Source of the DNA: Pseudomonas sp. Root71
Lineage (GTDB): Bacteria; Pseudomonadota; Gammaproteobacteria; Pseudomonadales; Pseudomonadaceae
Length of the DNA stretch: 64,000 bases
Assembly (NCBI RefSeq): GCF_001429045.1
Contig: NZ_LMHY01000004.1
Location: 1 to 64,000 of the forward strand
Direction: 5' to 3'
Under the pieces are notes generated by a model. That model ran no database searches, was not told where the DNA came from, and was given only the letters and a program-made list of their open reading frames with translations. A program made the translations under genes and the position numbers. Shown piece after piece: positions 23,778-32,917 of the stretch (its first letter is position 1; every line of letters starts with the position of its first letter).

Positions 23778-26444
23778 TCAGCTCGCTGTCTCGAGAATTC
23801 CCAGCATGTATGCGCGCGCGACTACATGCTGTCTTGTGCCGGCCTGGAATTTTCCAAACAGGTTTTTCAGGTGCCACTTCACGGTTTCCTCGCCGACATT
23901 CAGCGCCAGGGCGATTTGCTTGTTGGACAGGTTGCGAGCCAATAGCTGCAACACCTCGCGCTCCTTGGGCGTCAAGAGACGACTCGGGGACACGCTCAAG
24001 GGGGTGGATTCCGGTCGCGGAACAGGTGCGGGCGTAGAGGTCGCCGCAAGCAAATTGACGGTATCACGCTGGAGCGCCTGCTTCCATTTGATAAGGTCCG
24101 GATGGGTGTCCTGCACCACGCGTAACATACCGTTTTCTTGCGCGAGGCTGACAGCCTCCAGCAAATAGTCGGTGCCGCCCTGTCCGGTCGCCCGAAGTGC
24201 CAGCGCCCTGAGCAGCTTGATCTGCACGATGTCTCGCCCACGACGCAGGTATTCGGCTGTTTCGCCAACCCTGTCCAGCACCGCCAGCATCGCCTCCCAG
24301 TCACGTTGGGCCAGTAAGGCATAAGCGTTGGCTACCCCGGCCAGCAAGTCCAGCTCCGGCCCCAGCAACCCTGCTCGCTCACGGGCAATAACCGGCGTGA
24401 AACTGTCCAGCCGGCGCCATAATGCCTGACAGGTATCGCTGCGTCCCTGCAAGGCATGCAGGCGTATTTGCTCTCCCAGGGAGGCAATGCAGAATCGTGG
24501 AATATTTCGCTCTTCTCCAAGGGCGAATAACGCCTCGAGCAGATCCTGCCCGCGATGCCCCTGCCCCTGAAGTGAGGCCAGTCGAGAGGCGGCGAGGAAA
24601 CCCTGCACAATCGCATCGGGAGAGGCCAATCGCTCAACGATATCCAGCCTGTTCGCCAGCACCGTAGCGGTCTCCTGGACTTCCCCCTGTTCCAGCAACA
24701 CCGTCGCCAGAGCGCTCGCTAACATGACCGCCACCGGACTGCGCCGACCGATGTCCCGTTCGGCATGCAACAGGCTGTCGTGCAACGCAGTACGCGCCGA
24801 CACCATTCGACCCTCGTATAAATAGGCAAGACCGACCACCCACTCGCCATACCCGCGTATGGCATCAAGGCCAGTACTAGCCGCGTAACGCGGTGCTCGC
24901 TGAAGGATTCGTCGGGCTTTCTCCGGTTGTCCCTGCAACAGCGTCAGCCGGGCGATCTGGCTCGCGACAATCGCTTGCACCTTGATCGAGAATGAAGGCA
25001 ATCGATCGACCCAAGGCATGATGAGTTCATGCGATTGATCCGGATGGTCCGCAAAGTAGGCGGCGGCGGCGGCGATGGCGGCCGCTTCACAACGTGTCGC
25101 CTCGTCGGCGGACGGATGCTGTTTAATGGCAGCAATCAATTGCGCGGCTTCTGCCTGACGCTCTCCCATGGCTAAAGTCCAGGCCGCCGCCAGGCAGATG
25201 CGCGGATGCGACAACACGTCAGCGGGACCAAGCTCCTCGACCCACTCCAGCACCCGACTGAACTGCCCTTGCAACATGACTTCGTACAGGCAATTGCCGA
25301 TCAACGTATAGGCCGGTTGGGGCATGCCGGCCAACAGATATTGCCGGGCGGCCTGCTCCAGGAAACCGTGGTGCTCCAGCCACACAGCACCGCGCCGGTG
25401 ATAACCCTGACGTTCCTCCAACGGCAAGTCGGCAAAACGACCGAGCAGAAATTCCCGCGCCAATGGATGGATGCGCACCCAGTCACTGTCGATGCTTTCA
25501 ACAAAAATCGGTGTCGAGGCACATAACTCCTTCAGCAACTCACCCGAGCAAGCGTTGCCCGTCAGCGCCTCGCATAACAAGGGCTGGACCATTTCCAACA
25601 CTGCAATGCCGGTCAGAAAGCGAACCTGCTCCTCCCGAAGATGTGCGAGTAAACTGTCGACGAAATAACGCTGGATATCACCCAGGCAAGTCGACAACTC
25701 TTCGACTGCCGCACTCCGATTCGGGCTCTTCTCCAACGCCGAAATCGCTAATTGCAGACCAAGCGGCCAGCCTTCGGTTATCTCGTGCAGTCGCACGCAG
25801 AGGTCGGCATCAACCCTTGTGCCGAAACGGTCATTGAGGATGGCGATCGCCTCTTCCACATTCAGCCGTAAAGCCGCAGTCATGATCGTCGTGAAAAGCC
25901 CTCTTGCCGCGAGGTCCGCCACCTGCAGATTCAACCGTGTGCGAGAGGCCATGATGATGCGCAAATTGGCCGGCGCGTTGTGCAGCAGGTACGTCAGGGA
26001 GTAACGGATCGTCAGCTCGGGCAGGGTATCCACTTCATCCAGAATCAATACGGTTTCGCTACCCAGATCGGCCACTTCCGCCAACCACTGCGTCAGCCCT
26101 TCCTGTTCGTCACGCCCCAGTCCCGCAATAGGTTCGAATGCGCGGGCAAACGATGGCCGACCGCTGCCAATTGCCATGGCAACTCCCAGCCCCTGGACAA
26201 AACGCGCACCATCATCCTGTGCATCCAGCGTCATCCAGGCCACCACGGCGCCGTGAGACAAACATTCACGACGCCATTGGGTCAGCAGAAAGGTTTTGCC
26301 GAAGCCTGCCGGCGCTTGAACGGCGATCACCACTTTGTCTGTCAGTTCCTGGGTCTGGATACCCAGGCGGTTTCGCATCCGTGCTGATTTCTGACTACGC
26401 GGCGGTGTGGTTTTGAGGATCAGTTGGGGTTCTATGCAATCCAT
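23778..26444 (-). CDS. MalT/AlkS-type LuxR family ATP-dependent regulator
   Basis: An 888-residue regulator with three recognisable parts: an N-terminal nucleotide-binding domain with Walker A APAGFGKT (residues 44-51) and Walker B-like ETVLILDEVD, a long TPR-rich middle typical of MalT, and a C-terminal LuxR helix-turn-helix (LTPKEREVLQLLARNLSNKQIALALNVGEETVKWHLKNLF). AlkS, the alkane-pathway activator, has the same plan and nearly the same length, and an AlkK-like ligase lies in the same cluster. Inducer binding by the TPR region is therefore likely to be hydrophobic, but this is inference. It faces the thiolase-module operon and is the best candidate to control it. Confidence 0.88.
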   Translation of the reverse strand: MDCIEPQLILKTTPPRSQKSARMRNRLGIQTQELTDKVVIAVQAPAGFGKTFLLTQWRRECLSHGAVVAWMTLDAQDDGARFVQGLGVAMAIGSGRPSFARAFEPIAGLGRDEQEGLTQWLAEVADLGSETVLILDEVDTLPELTIRYSLTYLLHNAPANLRIIMASRTRLNLQVADLAARGLFTTIMTAALRLNVEEAIAILNDRFGTRVDADLCVRLHEITEGWPLGLQLAISALEKSPNRSAAVEELSTCLGDIQRYFVDSLLAHLREEQVRFLTGIAVLEMVQPLLCEALTGNACSGELLKELCASTPIFVESIDSDWVRIHPLAREFLLGRFADLPLEERQGYHRRGAVWLEHHGFLEQAARQYLLAGMPQPAYTLIGNCLYEVMLQGQFSRVLEWVEELGPADVLSHPRICLAAAWTLAMGERQAEAAQLIAAIKQHPSADEATRCEAAAIAAAAAYFADHPDQSHELIMPWVDRLPSFSIKVQAIVASQIARLTLLQGQPEKARRILQRAPRYAASTGLDAIRGYGEWVVGLAYLYEGRMVSARTALHDSLLHAERDIGRRSPVAVMLASALATVLLEQGEVQETATVLANRLDIVERLASPDAIVQGFLAASRLASLQGQGHRGQDLLEALFALGEERNIPRFCIASLGEQIRLHALQGRSDTCQALWRRLDSFTPVIARERAGLLGPELDLLAGVANAYALLAQRDWEAMLAVLDRVGETAEYLRRGRDIVQIKLLRALALRATGQGGTDYLLEAVSLAQENGMLRVVQDTHPDLIKWKQALQRDTVNLLAATSTPAPVPRPESTPLSVSPSRLLTPKEREVLQLLARNLSNKQIALALNVGEETVKWHLKNLFGKFQAGTRQHVVARAYMLGILETAS

Positions 26445-26627
26445 TTCTTTCAGACCCTGGTGGTTGATAGACGCCTACCCAAGGAGCGTCTGAAGGTCGC
26501 TGGATACAGTTCCAAACGGTCGAACACTACCATGGAATGGTCCGGGGGTTTGAACCCCGGTGCAATCCAACGCAAGCCGCTTGCGTACTTTCGGTGCCGT
26601 GACCTGCTCGCCACGCAAAAGAATCCG

Positions 26628-27482
26628 CTACCTTCCAGCCAGGGCTCTGTATTCGGCCGGTGTACTGGCGTGCGCAACCTTGAACGCTGCCGTCAGGTGG
26701 CTCTGAGAACTGAAACCACACTCCAGTGCCACATGCAAAATAGGTAGATCGGTCTGCATGAGCAAATCACGTGCATGTTCCAGTCGTACATTCATCACAT
26801 AGCGATGGGGCGGCATACCCATGGCGCGCTGAAACAGCCGTCGGAAATGAGCCGGGCTGACACCCGCCTGGCCAGCCAGCGTGCTGATCGACAGTTCCTG
26901 CCCCAGATGCTCGCGAATGAAGACCAGTACCGTATGCAGGCGCGCCAGATGAATATGCGGCGGATAAATACCTCTGCTCGCGTCAACTCGTAGCGCACGA
27001 TACACCTGCTCAAGCATGACCATGGCCAATCTTGCCATGAACCCCTGATCAGCCCCTTTCCCAAGACTTAGCTCATCCATCAATTGCCGGGCCGCCGCGC
27101 TCACCAAACCATCACTGACGGGCAATGGCGCCTGCGCGCCAGCGCATAGCTCACGCAATTGTCGAAACACGCCATCAGTGCGCTCGGGCAGATAAAAAAC
27201 CGCGAAATCAATGCTGCCGGAATAGTGCCATTGAGTGGCACAACCTGCAGGCAGCAGCATTGACAAGCGGGGCATCGATGTTGAGCGCAACTCGCCCCCT
27301 GCCCCCTCATCCGCCCGCGAGCCACCGAACTGGGTCAGCAGGGCCATGAAGTCAACGGGCGGGACGGATAAATCAGTCGTATGCAAGAAATAGCGCTCCG
27401 CATACAAGGGGATTTCACTGCACACCAGGCCGCCCAGCAAGGGCAATCCCAGTGTTTCATGGACCTGTTGCTGCGGATTCAT
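26628..27482 (-). CDS. AraC family transcriptional regulator
   Basis: A regulator of about 284 residues. The N-terminus is a cupin-like AraC sensor (TSMPRLSMLLPAGCATQWHYSGSIDFAVFYLPER). The C-terminus is the double helix-turn-helix (LSISTLAGQAGVSPAHFRRLFQRAMGMPPHRYV, then DLPILHVALECGFSSQSHLTAAFK). The start is uncertain: ATG 27482 with GAG six bases upstream, ATG 27488, or a TTG at 27512. It is divergent from the NmrA-like gene, so it may control the CoA-catabolic operon. A 7-bp inverted repeat lies just before the start. Confidence 0.88.
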   Translation of the reverse strand: MNPQQQVHETLGLPLLGGLVCSEIPLYAERYFLHTTDLSVPPVDFMALLTQFGGSRADEGAGGELRSTSMPRLSMLLPAGCATQWHYSGSIDFAVFYLPERTDGVFRQLRELCAGAQAPLPVSDGLVSAAARQLMDELSLGKGADQGFMARLAMVMLEQVYRALRVDASRGIYPPHIHLARLHTVLVFIREHLGQELSISTLAGQAGVSPAHFRRLFQRAMGMPPHRYVMNVRLEHARDLLMQTDLPILHVALECGFSSQSHLTAAFKVAHASTPAEYRALAGR

Positions 27483-27499
27483 GGGCATCTCGGGATGAG

Positions 27500-27517
27500 C
27501 ATATTTTGACAAATATG
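27500..27517. promoter_or_regulatory. CATATTT-TGAC-AAATATG inverted repeat
   Basis: A perfect 7-bp inverted repeat with a 4-base centre lies between the divergent AraC gene and NmrA-like gene, 18 bp before the preferred AraC start. It is a good autoregulation operator candidate. If translation used the TTG at 27512 the site would lie inside the coding sequence, which argues for the later start. Confidence 0.45.
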
Positions 27518-27643
27518 ACCGCTTTTCAGGTGAGTTGTCGATGTCGGGAAGAACAATAATCGGCCAAATATTCCGCCACTCGCCTTAATGCGAGGCGGGC
27601 ACAACCGCTCGCCCGCATAACTGATCACAGCCAGGAGAACAGC

Positions 27644-28618
27644 GTGAGCAAGAAGACCGTCACTGTATTCGGCGCCACCGGGACTGCGGGCATCGCCTGC
27701 GTCAATGAGTTCATTCGCCAGGGCCTGGTCAATATCAATGTACTGGCGCGCCGCTCCGGCCAGATGGAACGCTCATCGTCGGGCATCAGCAAGAGTGAGG
27801 CGCAAAAACAGCTGCAGTACGCCGAATGGGCGCGTCAGGGCGTGACCATCAAGGAGGTCGACGTCACCATTGCCGAAGCGCTGGTCCCGGCGCTGCGCGG
27901 CACCGACTACCTGGTGTCCTGCGTCCCCCTCTACGCCACCGAATCGCAGATGCCGCTGATCTTTGCCGCCAAGGAAGCCGGGGTCGAACGCTTCGTGCCA
28001 TCCGAGTACGGCGCGATCTACGAGTTCGAGCAGTTCTGGCAGACCGACACCACGCACCGCTTGATGGCCCGGCAGAAGGCGTTCATCCGGCGCATGATCG
28101 AATTGGCCGGCATGGACTACACCATCATTCCGGCTGGTGCCTGGATCGAGTACTACATGCTCGAGCCGGTGATGGTGATGGGCGATCCCGACGCCAGGCT
28201 GTCCTGGTCGACCGGCGCGGATGTCGGTCGCATCATTCCGCATGTGCTGGCCCACCCGGCCTCGCGCAATGCGATCTGTCCAGTCGCGGCCACGGCCTGG
28301 TGTTCGTGGAACGAGCTACTGGCCGCGCGCGAACAAGCCATGGGGCGCCCGATCGAGCGTAACGAGTTGACGCCCGAGCAGTGGCGCGCAGCCTACGCGG
28401 CTTCCCGTCCCGGTGCCATCCAGACCCTGCTGGCGATCGGCGTCGCCATGGTCGATACCCCAGCGGGCATGTCGCTGTGCGGCCACTGGAACAAGACCTT
28501 CCTCCCCGAGTTCAAGGGGACGCCGTTGCAAGAACTGTTCGTCGACACCGTAGAGCCTTTCGTCGAGGCCACGCGCGCCACGCTGATCGCCGCCGGCGAA
28601 CTGCCGGCCGACGCCTGA
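27644..28618 (+). CDS. NmrA-like NAD(P)-dependent reductase
   Basis: A 324-residue atypical SDR. The Rossmann nucleotide motif is VFGATGTAG (residues 8-16), with basic residues LARRSGQ after beta-strand 2 that favour NADPH. The rest resembles isoflavone-reductase/NmrA-type proteins (LRGTDYLVSCVPLYATESQ; AGVERFVPSEYGAI; MIELAGMDYTIIPAGAWIEYYM). The GTG start follows AGGAG with ideal spacing. It opens a six- to seven-gene + strand operon. The probable role is reduction of a keto or enoyl group of the substrate, but the substrate is not known. Confidence 0.75.
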   Translation: MSKKTVTVFGATGTAGIACVNEFIRQGLVNINVLARRSGQMERSSSGISKSEAQKQLQYAEWARQGVTIKEVDVTIAEALVPALRGTDYLVSCVPLYATESQMPLIFAAKEAGVERFVPSEYGAIYEFEQFWQTDTTHRLMARQKAFIRRMIELAGMDYTIIPAGAWIEYYMLEPVMVMGDPDARLSWSTGADVGRIIPHVLAHPASRNAICPVAATAWCSWNELLAAREQAMGRPIERNELTPEQWRAAYAASRPGAIQTLLAIGVAMVDTPAGMSLCGHWNKTFLPEFKGTPLQELFVDTVEPFVEATRATLIAAGELPADA

Positions 28619-28679
28619 CGCGTCTCGAAAACCAGAGTGCAGGCCATAAGAAAAACCGAGTGATATGACGAGGCCCATC

Positions 28680-29960
28680 ATGAAACTAAGCAACCGGATC
28701 AACCTGCCTGACATTTCAATAACCGGCTTTGAAACGCCCCTGAACGAGGTCGAGCGCGGCATCCAGGACAGCGTGCATCGCTTTGCCAGGGATTTCATGC
28801 GTCCCCTCGGCCAGGAACTCGACAAGATGACCGCAGAGCAGGTGGTCGCCCCCGGCTCGCCGTACTACAGCCTGTTCAGCGAAGCCGCCAAGTTGGGCCT
28901 GAGTTCCGATCTGCTGGCCGAACTGCCGCCGGAAACGGCTGTACGCGTCGAGTCTATGATCGGCGAGGAAATGGGCTGGGGCGATGCCGGCCTGGCGGTT
29001 TCCCTGGGCGTCAGCACCTTCCCGAACGAGATGGCCAAAGCCTTAGGGAACCAAGAGCTGATCGATCTGAGTGCCGGGAAAATCGGCTGCTGGATGATTA
29101 CCCATCCGGACAAGGGCACTGACGCCGGCGCCTTCGACATGCAGCGCGACTGGGTGCCGGGGCAGTTGGGTAACAAGGGCAATCTCTTCGCCAAGGTCGG
29201 CGAGCACGAGATCGTCATCAACGGCCAGTGCTCGGCCTGGGTGTCCAACGGCGCGGTGGCCCAGGTGGCTCTGGCCTACATGACCGCCGACTATGGCAAC
29301 GGCTTCTACGATGCCAATGGCTTGCCCTATGGCATCTCCGTCATCGTGCCCCTGGACTTGCCCGGTGTCAGCAAGGGCAAGCCGCTGGAGAAGATCGGCC
29401 AACGCGCGCTGCCGCAGGGCGAGGTGTATTTCGACAACGTGCGGATTCCCAAGCGCTTCGCCGTGGCCTTGCAGGACGAGTACTACGGCAACGTCGCTTC
29501 GACCTGGTCGTTCGCCGGCACCCACATGGCGCAATGGTTCACCGGCGTGGCACGTTCCGCCTTCGAACTGGCCCTCGCCTACTGCCATGAGCGCAAGCAG
29601 GGTGGCCAACTGCTGATCAACCACCAACTTACCCGCTACCGCATCGGCGACATGATGCGTCGTGTCGAGCTTTGCCGGGCTGTCGCCCGCCGCTCCCTGG
29701 CCTATGCGCGCCTGTCCCCGCAGGGGCACCCCTGTGCCACGGCTTCCAGCAAGGTCACCGTGACCGAAGAGGCCATGCGCGTAGTCAGCGATGCCTTGCA
29801 GCTGTTTGGTGGCAACGGCCTGACCCGCGAGTACCCCATGGAGAAGTTGTTCCGCGATGCCCGCGCCGCGCTGATCGAGGACGGCGAGAACATGATGCTC
29901 ACCACCCGCCTTGGGTTCCTTGTCCAGGAGCTCTACGAAGACGGCTGGCCCCAGTACTGA
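28680..29960 (+). CDS. Acyl-CoA dehydrogenase family protein
   Basis: A 426-residue FAD enzyme of the acyl-CoA dehydrogenase fold (an alternative ATG lies 15 bp upstream at 28665; GAGG favours 28680). Helical N-terminal domain, central beta-domain (GCWMITHPDKGTDAGAFDMQ; VFFDNVRIPKRFAV-like segment) and C-terminal domain are all present, with LQLFGGNGLTREYPMEKLFRDARAALIEDGEN where most members have the catalytic YEG motif; the Glu is retained. It introduces a double bond next to a CoA thioester carbonyl. The reading frame lies between the NmrA-like and saccharopine-reductase-like genes in a single transcription unit. Confidence 0.87.
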   Translation: MKLSNRINLPDISITGFETPLNEVERGIQDSVHRFARDFMRPLGQELDKMTAEQVVAPGSPYYSLFSEAAKLGLSSDLLAELPPETAVRVESMIGEEMGWGDAGLAVSLGVSTFPNEMAKALGNQELIDLSAGKIGCWMITHPDKGTDAGAFDMQRDWVPGQLGNKGNLFAKVGEHEIVINGQCSAWVSNGAVAQVALAYMTADYGNGFYDANGLPYGISVIVPLDLPGVSKGKPLEKIGQRALPQGEVYFDNVRIPKRFAVALQDEYYGNVASTWSFAGTHMAQWFTGVARSAFELALAYCHERKQGGQLLINHQLTRYRIGDMMRRVELCRAVARRSLAYARLSPQGHPCATASSKVTVTEEAMRVVSDALQLFGGNGLTREYPMEKLFRDARAALIEDGENMMLTTRLGFLVQELYEDGWPQY

Positions 29961-30000
29961 TCCAAAACCCGACTGACAATAAACTTTGGAGATAATAGAA

Positions 30001-31131
30001 ATGGCTAAATTCCCCGTAGTTGTCTATGGCGCCAGTGGCTACACCGGCATGCTGACCATGGACTGGCTGATCGACCAGAACATCCCCTTCACCGCTGTGG
30101 CGCGCGATGCCAAGCGCGCGCAGGAAATGATGGCGCAACGTGTGGTACGCCTGGAGTCCGCGACCTATGAAATCATCGAGGCCGAGCACAACGTCGAGTC
30201 GCTGAGCGCCGCCTTCAAGGGAGCCAAAGTGGTCTGCAACACCGTTGGCCCCTTCGTCAACTTCGGTCTGACCACCGTCGAGGCCGCGCTCAAGGCCGGC
30301 TGCCACCACATAGATACCACCGGCGAGCAAAGCTACGTCCGTCAGGTTCGCGAGCAATTTGGCGAGCTCTATCGTCAGGCTGGCCTGCTGGTTTCGCCAT
30401 CGCTGTCCTACATGTTCAGCTTCTCCGAGATCGCCGCCGAACTGGCGCTGGAAACCCCCGGCATCGACGTGCTGGAAACCGCCGCCCTGTGCCGCGGCCC
30501 GCGTGATGTCGCCGGGGTCAGCCTGGGCTCGGCGGCCTCGATTTTCGAATTGTTCCACCGGGAGCAGTTCTACCTGTGGGAAAACAAGCTGGTGCAGCAC
30601 CCCGCCACCGCTTCGTTCAACATTGTCGACCCCAACTTCATGCAGCCGGTTTTCTGCCTGCCTTGGGGGGGAACCTCGCTGCCAATTTACTTCGAGCATG
30701 ATCCGCGCGTGCGCGCCTGCACCTCCGCGGTCGGTTTCTACGACAACAATGTGATGCCAATGGTGCATGGCCTGAGCCAGAAGTGGGAAGCGGAATACAA
30801 GCACTTGTCCAAGGAGCAGCAGGACGCGGTGGTGAAGAGCCTGGTAGAGGCCACCACGCCGAGCATGCCGCCCCGCGAACGCACCACCTTGCAACGCAGC
30901 GTCGACATCGCTATCGGCCGCGGTCACCTGTCCGCCGTGCGCGCTACCGTGCATGGCGTCACACCCTATATTTCCACCGGTGCCCTACAGGCCGCGGCGG
31001 CGATCAGGCTGCTCGACGACGACACCAACAAGGTCGGCTTCGCTTCCGGTTCCAAGGCTTTTGGACACCGCTATCTGCTCGGTTTCCTGGAGGAGCGCGG
31101 CCTGGCCCGTGCCACCGTTACCAAACTCTGA
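30001..31131 (+). CDS. Saccharopine dehydrogenase-like NAD(P)-binding protein
   Basis: A 376-residue protein with an N-terminal Rossmann domain (VVVYGASGYTGMLTMDWL, residues 7-24) of the saccharopine reductase/trans-acting enoyl reductase superfamily (CNTVGPFVNFG; CHHIDTTGEQSYVRQVREQF). It lacks saccharopine-pathway neighbours. Members beside CoA-catabolic genes are thought to act as stand-alone enoyl or keto reductases, sometimes on lipid-like molecules. GGAG precedes ATG 30001. It is 40 bp after the acyl-CoA dehydrogenase and 21 bp before the ligase, so the three form a tight operon. Exact activity unknown. Confidence 0.75.
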   Translation: MAKFPVVVYGASGYTGMLTMDWLIDQNIPFTAVARDAKRAQEMMAQRVVRLESATYEIIEAEHNVESLSAAFKGAKVVCNTVGPFVNFGLTTVEAALKAGCHHIDTTGEQSYVRQVREQFGELYRQAGLLVSPSLSYMFSFSEIAAELALETPGIDVLETAALCRGPRDVAGVSLGSAASIFELFHREQFYLWENKLVQHPATASFNIVDPNFMQPVFCLPWGGTSLPIYFEHDPRVRACTSAVGFYDNNVMPMVHGLSQKWEAEYKHLSKEQQDAVVKSLVEATTPSMPPRERTTLQRSVDIAIGRGHLSAVRATVHGVTPYISTGALQAAAAIRLLDDDTNKVGFASGSKAFGHRYLLGFLEERGLARATVTKL

Positions 31132-31152
31132 TTACCGGCACAGGAACCATTT

Positions 31153-32709
31153 ATGGCCATCATCGATTTTTACGATCGCGGCTGGGGCATCAACCCAGCC
31201 GGGGTCGCCTACATCCAGGGCGAGCGCTCTTACACCTTCAACGAAATCGGCGAGCTCTCGTGTCGCATCGCCAACAAGTTGCTCGCACTGGGCTTGCCGA
31301 AGGAAACCAAGGGTGCCGTCTGGTCAGGTAACGACGTCACCGCCTGGGCCTGCACACTGGGTCTATGGCGCGCCAACATGACCTGGATTCCAGTCAATGC
31401 GCGCAATTCCAGCGAAGAGAATCACTACCTCCTCGACGCATTCGACTGCGAGGTGATGTTCTACCAGAACGATTTCGCGCAAATCATCGCCGAGCTACGG
31501 TCCAGGCTGCCTAAGATCAAACACTGGATCTGTATCGATGCCGACGCTGTCGATGCACCTTCATTGGAGCTATGGAGTGCCGGCCAGCCGGCGAGCCGTC
31601 CCGAAGTCGCTTATGACATGGACGACGTGGTGGCGGTCTCACCCACTGGTGGCACTACGGGCACGCCAAAGGGCGTGATGAACACCCACCGCAGCGTGCA
31701 GACGTTCATCGCCCACTTCATGCTGACCTGTGCTTATCGCAATGGTGAAAAGCCGGTGAATATGGCCGCCGCACCGATGACCCACACTGCCGGCCTGTTG
31801 TCCGTACCCTGCACGGCGCAAGGTGGCACTGTAGTGGTCATTACCAAACCCGATCCGGCATTGATGTTGAACGCCATTGCGCAGCACAGGGTCAGCGAGC
31901 TCTTTCTGCCGCCAACGGTGATCTACAGGCTGTTGGAAATTCCCGGCATCGAGAAGCTGGACTTCTCCTCGGTGAAGTACCTGATGTACGGCGCGGCTCC
32001 CATGTCGGTAGACAAGCTGAAGAAAGCTATCGAGATTTTCGGCCCGGTCATGACCGGCGGCTATGGTCAGACCGAAGCACCGGCCAGCATCGCCAACTTT
32101 CGTCCTGACGAGCATCTGGTGGACGGCCAATTCGCCGACGACGAACGCCTGTCCTCGGTCGGCCGCCCTAACCCGCTGGTCCGCGTCGAAGTGATGAGCG
32201 ATACCCACCAGATCCTGCCGCGCGGTGAAACCGGTGAAATATGCGTGCGCGGCGACCTGATCATGAAGGGTTACTACAAGCAGCCGGAGAAGACCGCCGA
32301 GACCATCGTCGACGGTTGGCTGCATACCGGCGACATCGGCCATATCGATGCCGAAGGCTATCTGCACCTCACCGATCGCAAAAAGGACATGATCATTTCC
32401 GGCGGTTTCAACGTCTATCCCAGCCAGGTCGAGCAAGTGCTGTGGGGACATCCGGCGGTTCAGGACTGTGCCGTGATTGGCGTGCCCGATGAAAAATGGG
32501 GCGAGGCCGTCAAGGCCGTGGTCGAGCTCAACCCAGGCCAGGAAACCACCGAGCAGGAGCTTATCGAGCTGTGCAAAGCCAGGCTGGGCAGCGTGATGGC
32601 ACCGAAGTCGGTCGACTTCACGACCAGCCTGCCACGTAGTCCGGTGGGCAAGGTGCTGAAAAAAGAACTGCGTCAGCCGTATTGGAAAAACTCGGCCCGC
32701 AAGATCTGA
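31153..32709 (+). CDS. AMP-dependent acyl-CoA synthetase
   Basis: A 518-residue AMP-forming ligase. The phosphate-binding motif is SPTGGTTGTPKGVM (residues 163-176). Further blocks are YGAAPMSVDKL, GGYGQTEAP, GWLHTGDIGHID, DRKKDMIISGGFNVYPSQVE and the C-terminal catalytic lysine in SPVGKVLKKEL (Lys500). It differs from the AlkK-like enzyme at 13814, so the two may activate different acids or stages of the same pathway. AGGAACC precedes the ATG. It belongs to the + strand operon with acyl-CoA dehydrogenase, thiolase and SDR. Confidence 0.88.
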   Translation: MAIIDFYDRGWGINPAGVAYIQGERSYTFNEIGELSCRIANKLLALGLPKETKGAVWSGNDVTAWACTLGLWRANMTWIPVNARNSSEENHYLLDAFDCEVMFYQNDFAQIIAELRSRLPKIKHWICIDADAVDAPSLELWSAGQPASRPEVAYDMDDVVAVSPTGGTTGTPKGVMNTHRSVQTFIAHFMLTCAYRNGEKPVNMAAAPMTHTAGLLSVPCTAQGGTVVVITKPDPALMLNAIAQHRVSELFLPPTVIYRLLEIPGIEKLDFSSVKYLMYGAAPMSVDKLKKAIEIFGPVMTGGYGQTEAPASIANFRPDEHLVDGQFADDERLSSVGRPNPLVRVEVMSDTHQILPRGETGEICVRGDLIMKGYYKQPEKTAETIVDGWLHTGDIGHIDAEGYLHLTDRKKDMIISGGFNVYPSQVEQVLWGHPAVQDCAVIGVPDEKWGEAVKAVVELNPGQETTEQELIELCKARLGSVMAPKSVDFTTSLPRSPVGKVLKKELRQPYWKNSARKI

Positions 32710-32917
32710 CACAACCGCGGATCTCAGGCCCGTCGAACGACCCGATCGGGAAAAAATCGAGTCGATTTCAACCTCGGCCTGCACGTGGCCGAGATACGCC
32801 TGCCTGAACCTGGTAACGACCAGCAACTTCAGTAAGCCGCTGCCCAGGCGCACCCAACGTCAACCACGCCGTGGGGTGCGAACTGGACACTGACCCACTG
32901 AATATAAGGAATTTTCA

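Noticed and set aside
26530..26610. tRNA-like element on the minus strand: CGGGG-TTCAAAC-CCCCG T-arm followed by seven bases and CCA, with an ACGCA/TGCGT stem upstream
   Set aside because: No 5' acceptor strand pairs with the 3' part, position 33 of the putative anticodon loop is not T, and no D-arm is seen. It is probably a chance hairpin between the AraC and LuxR genes.
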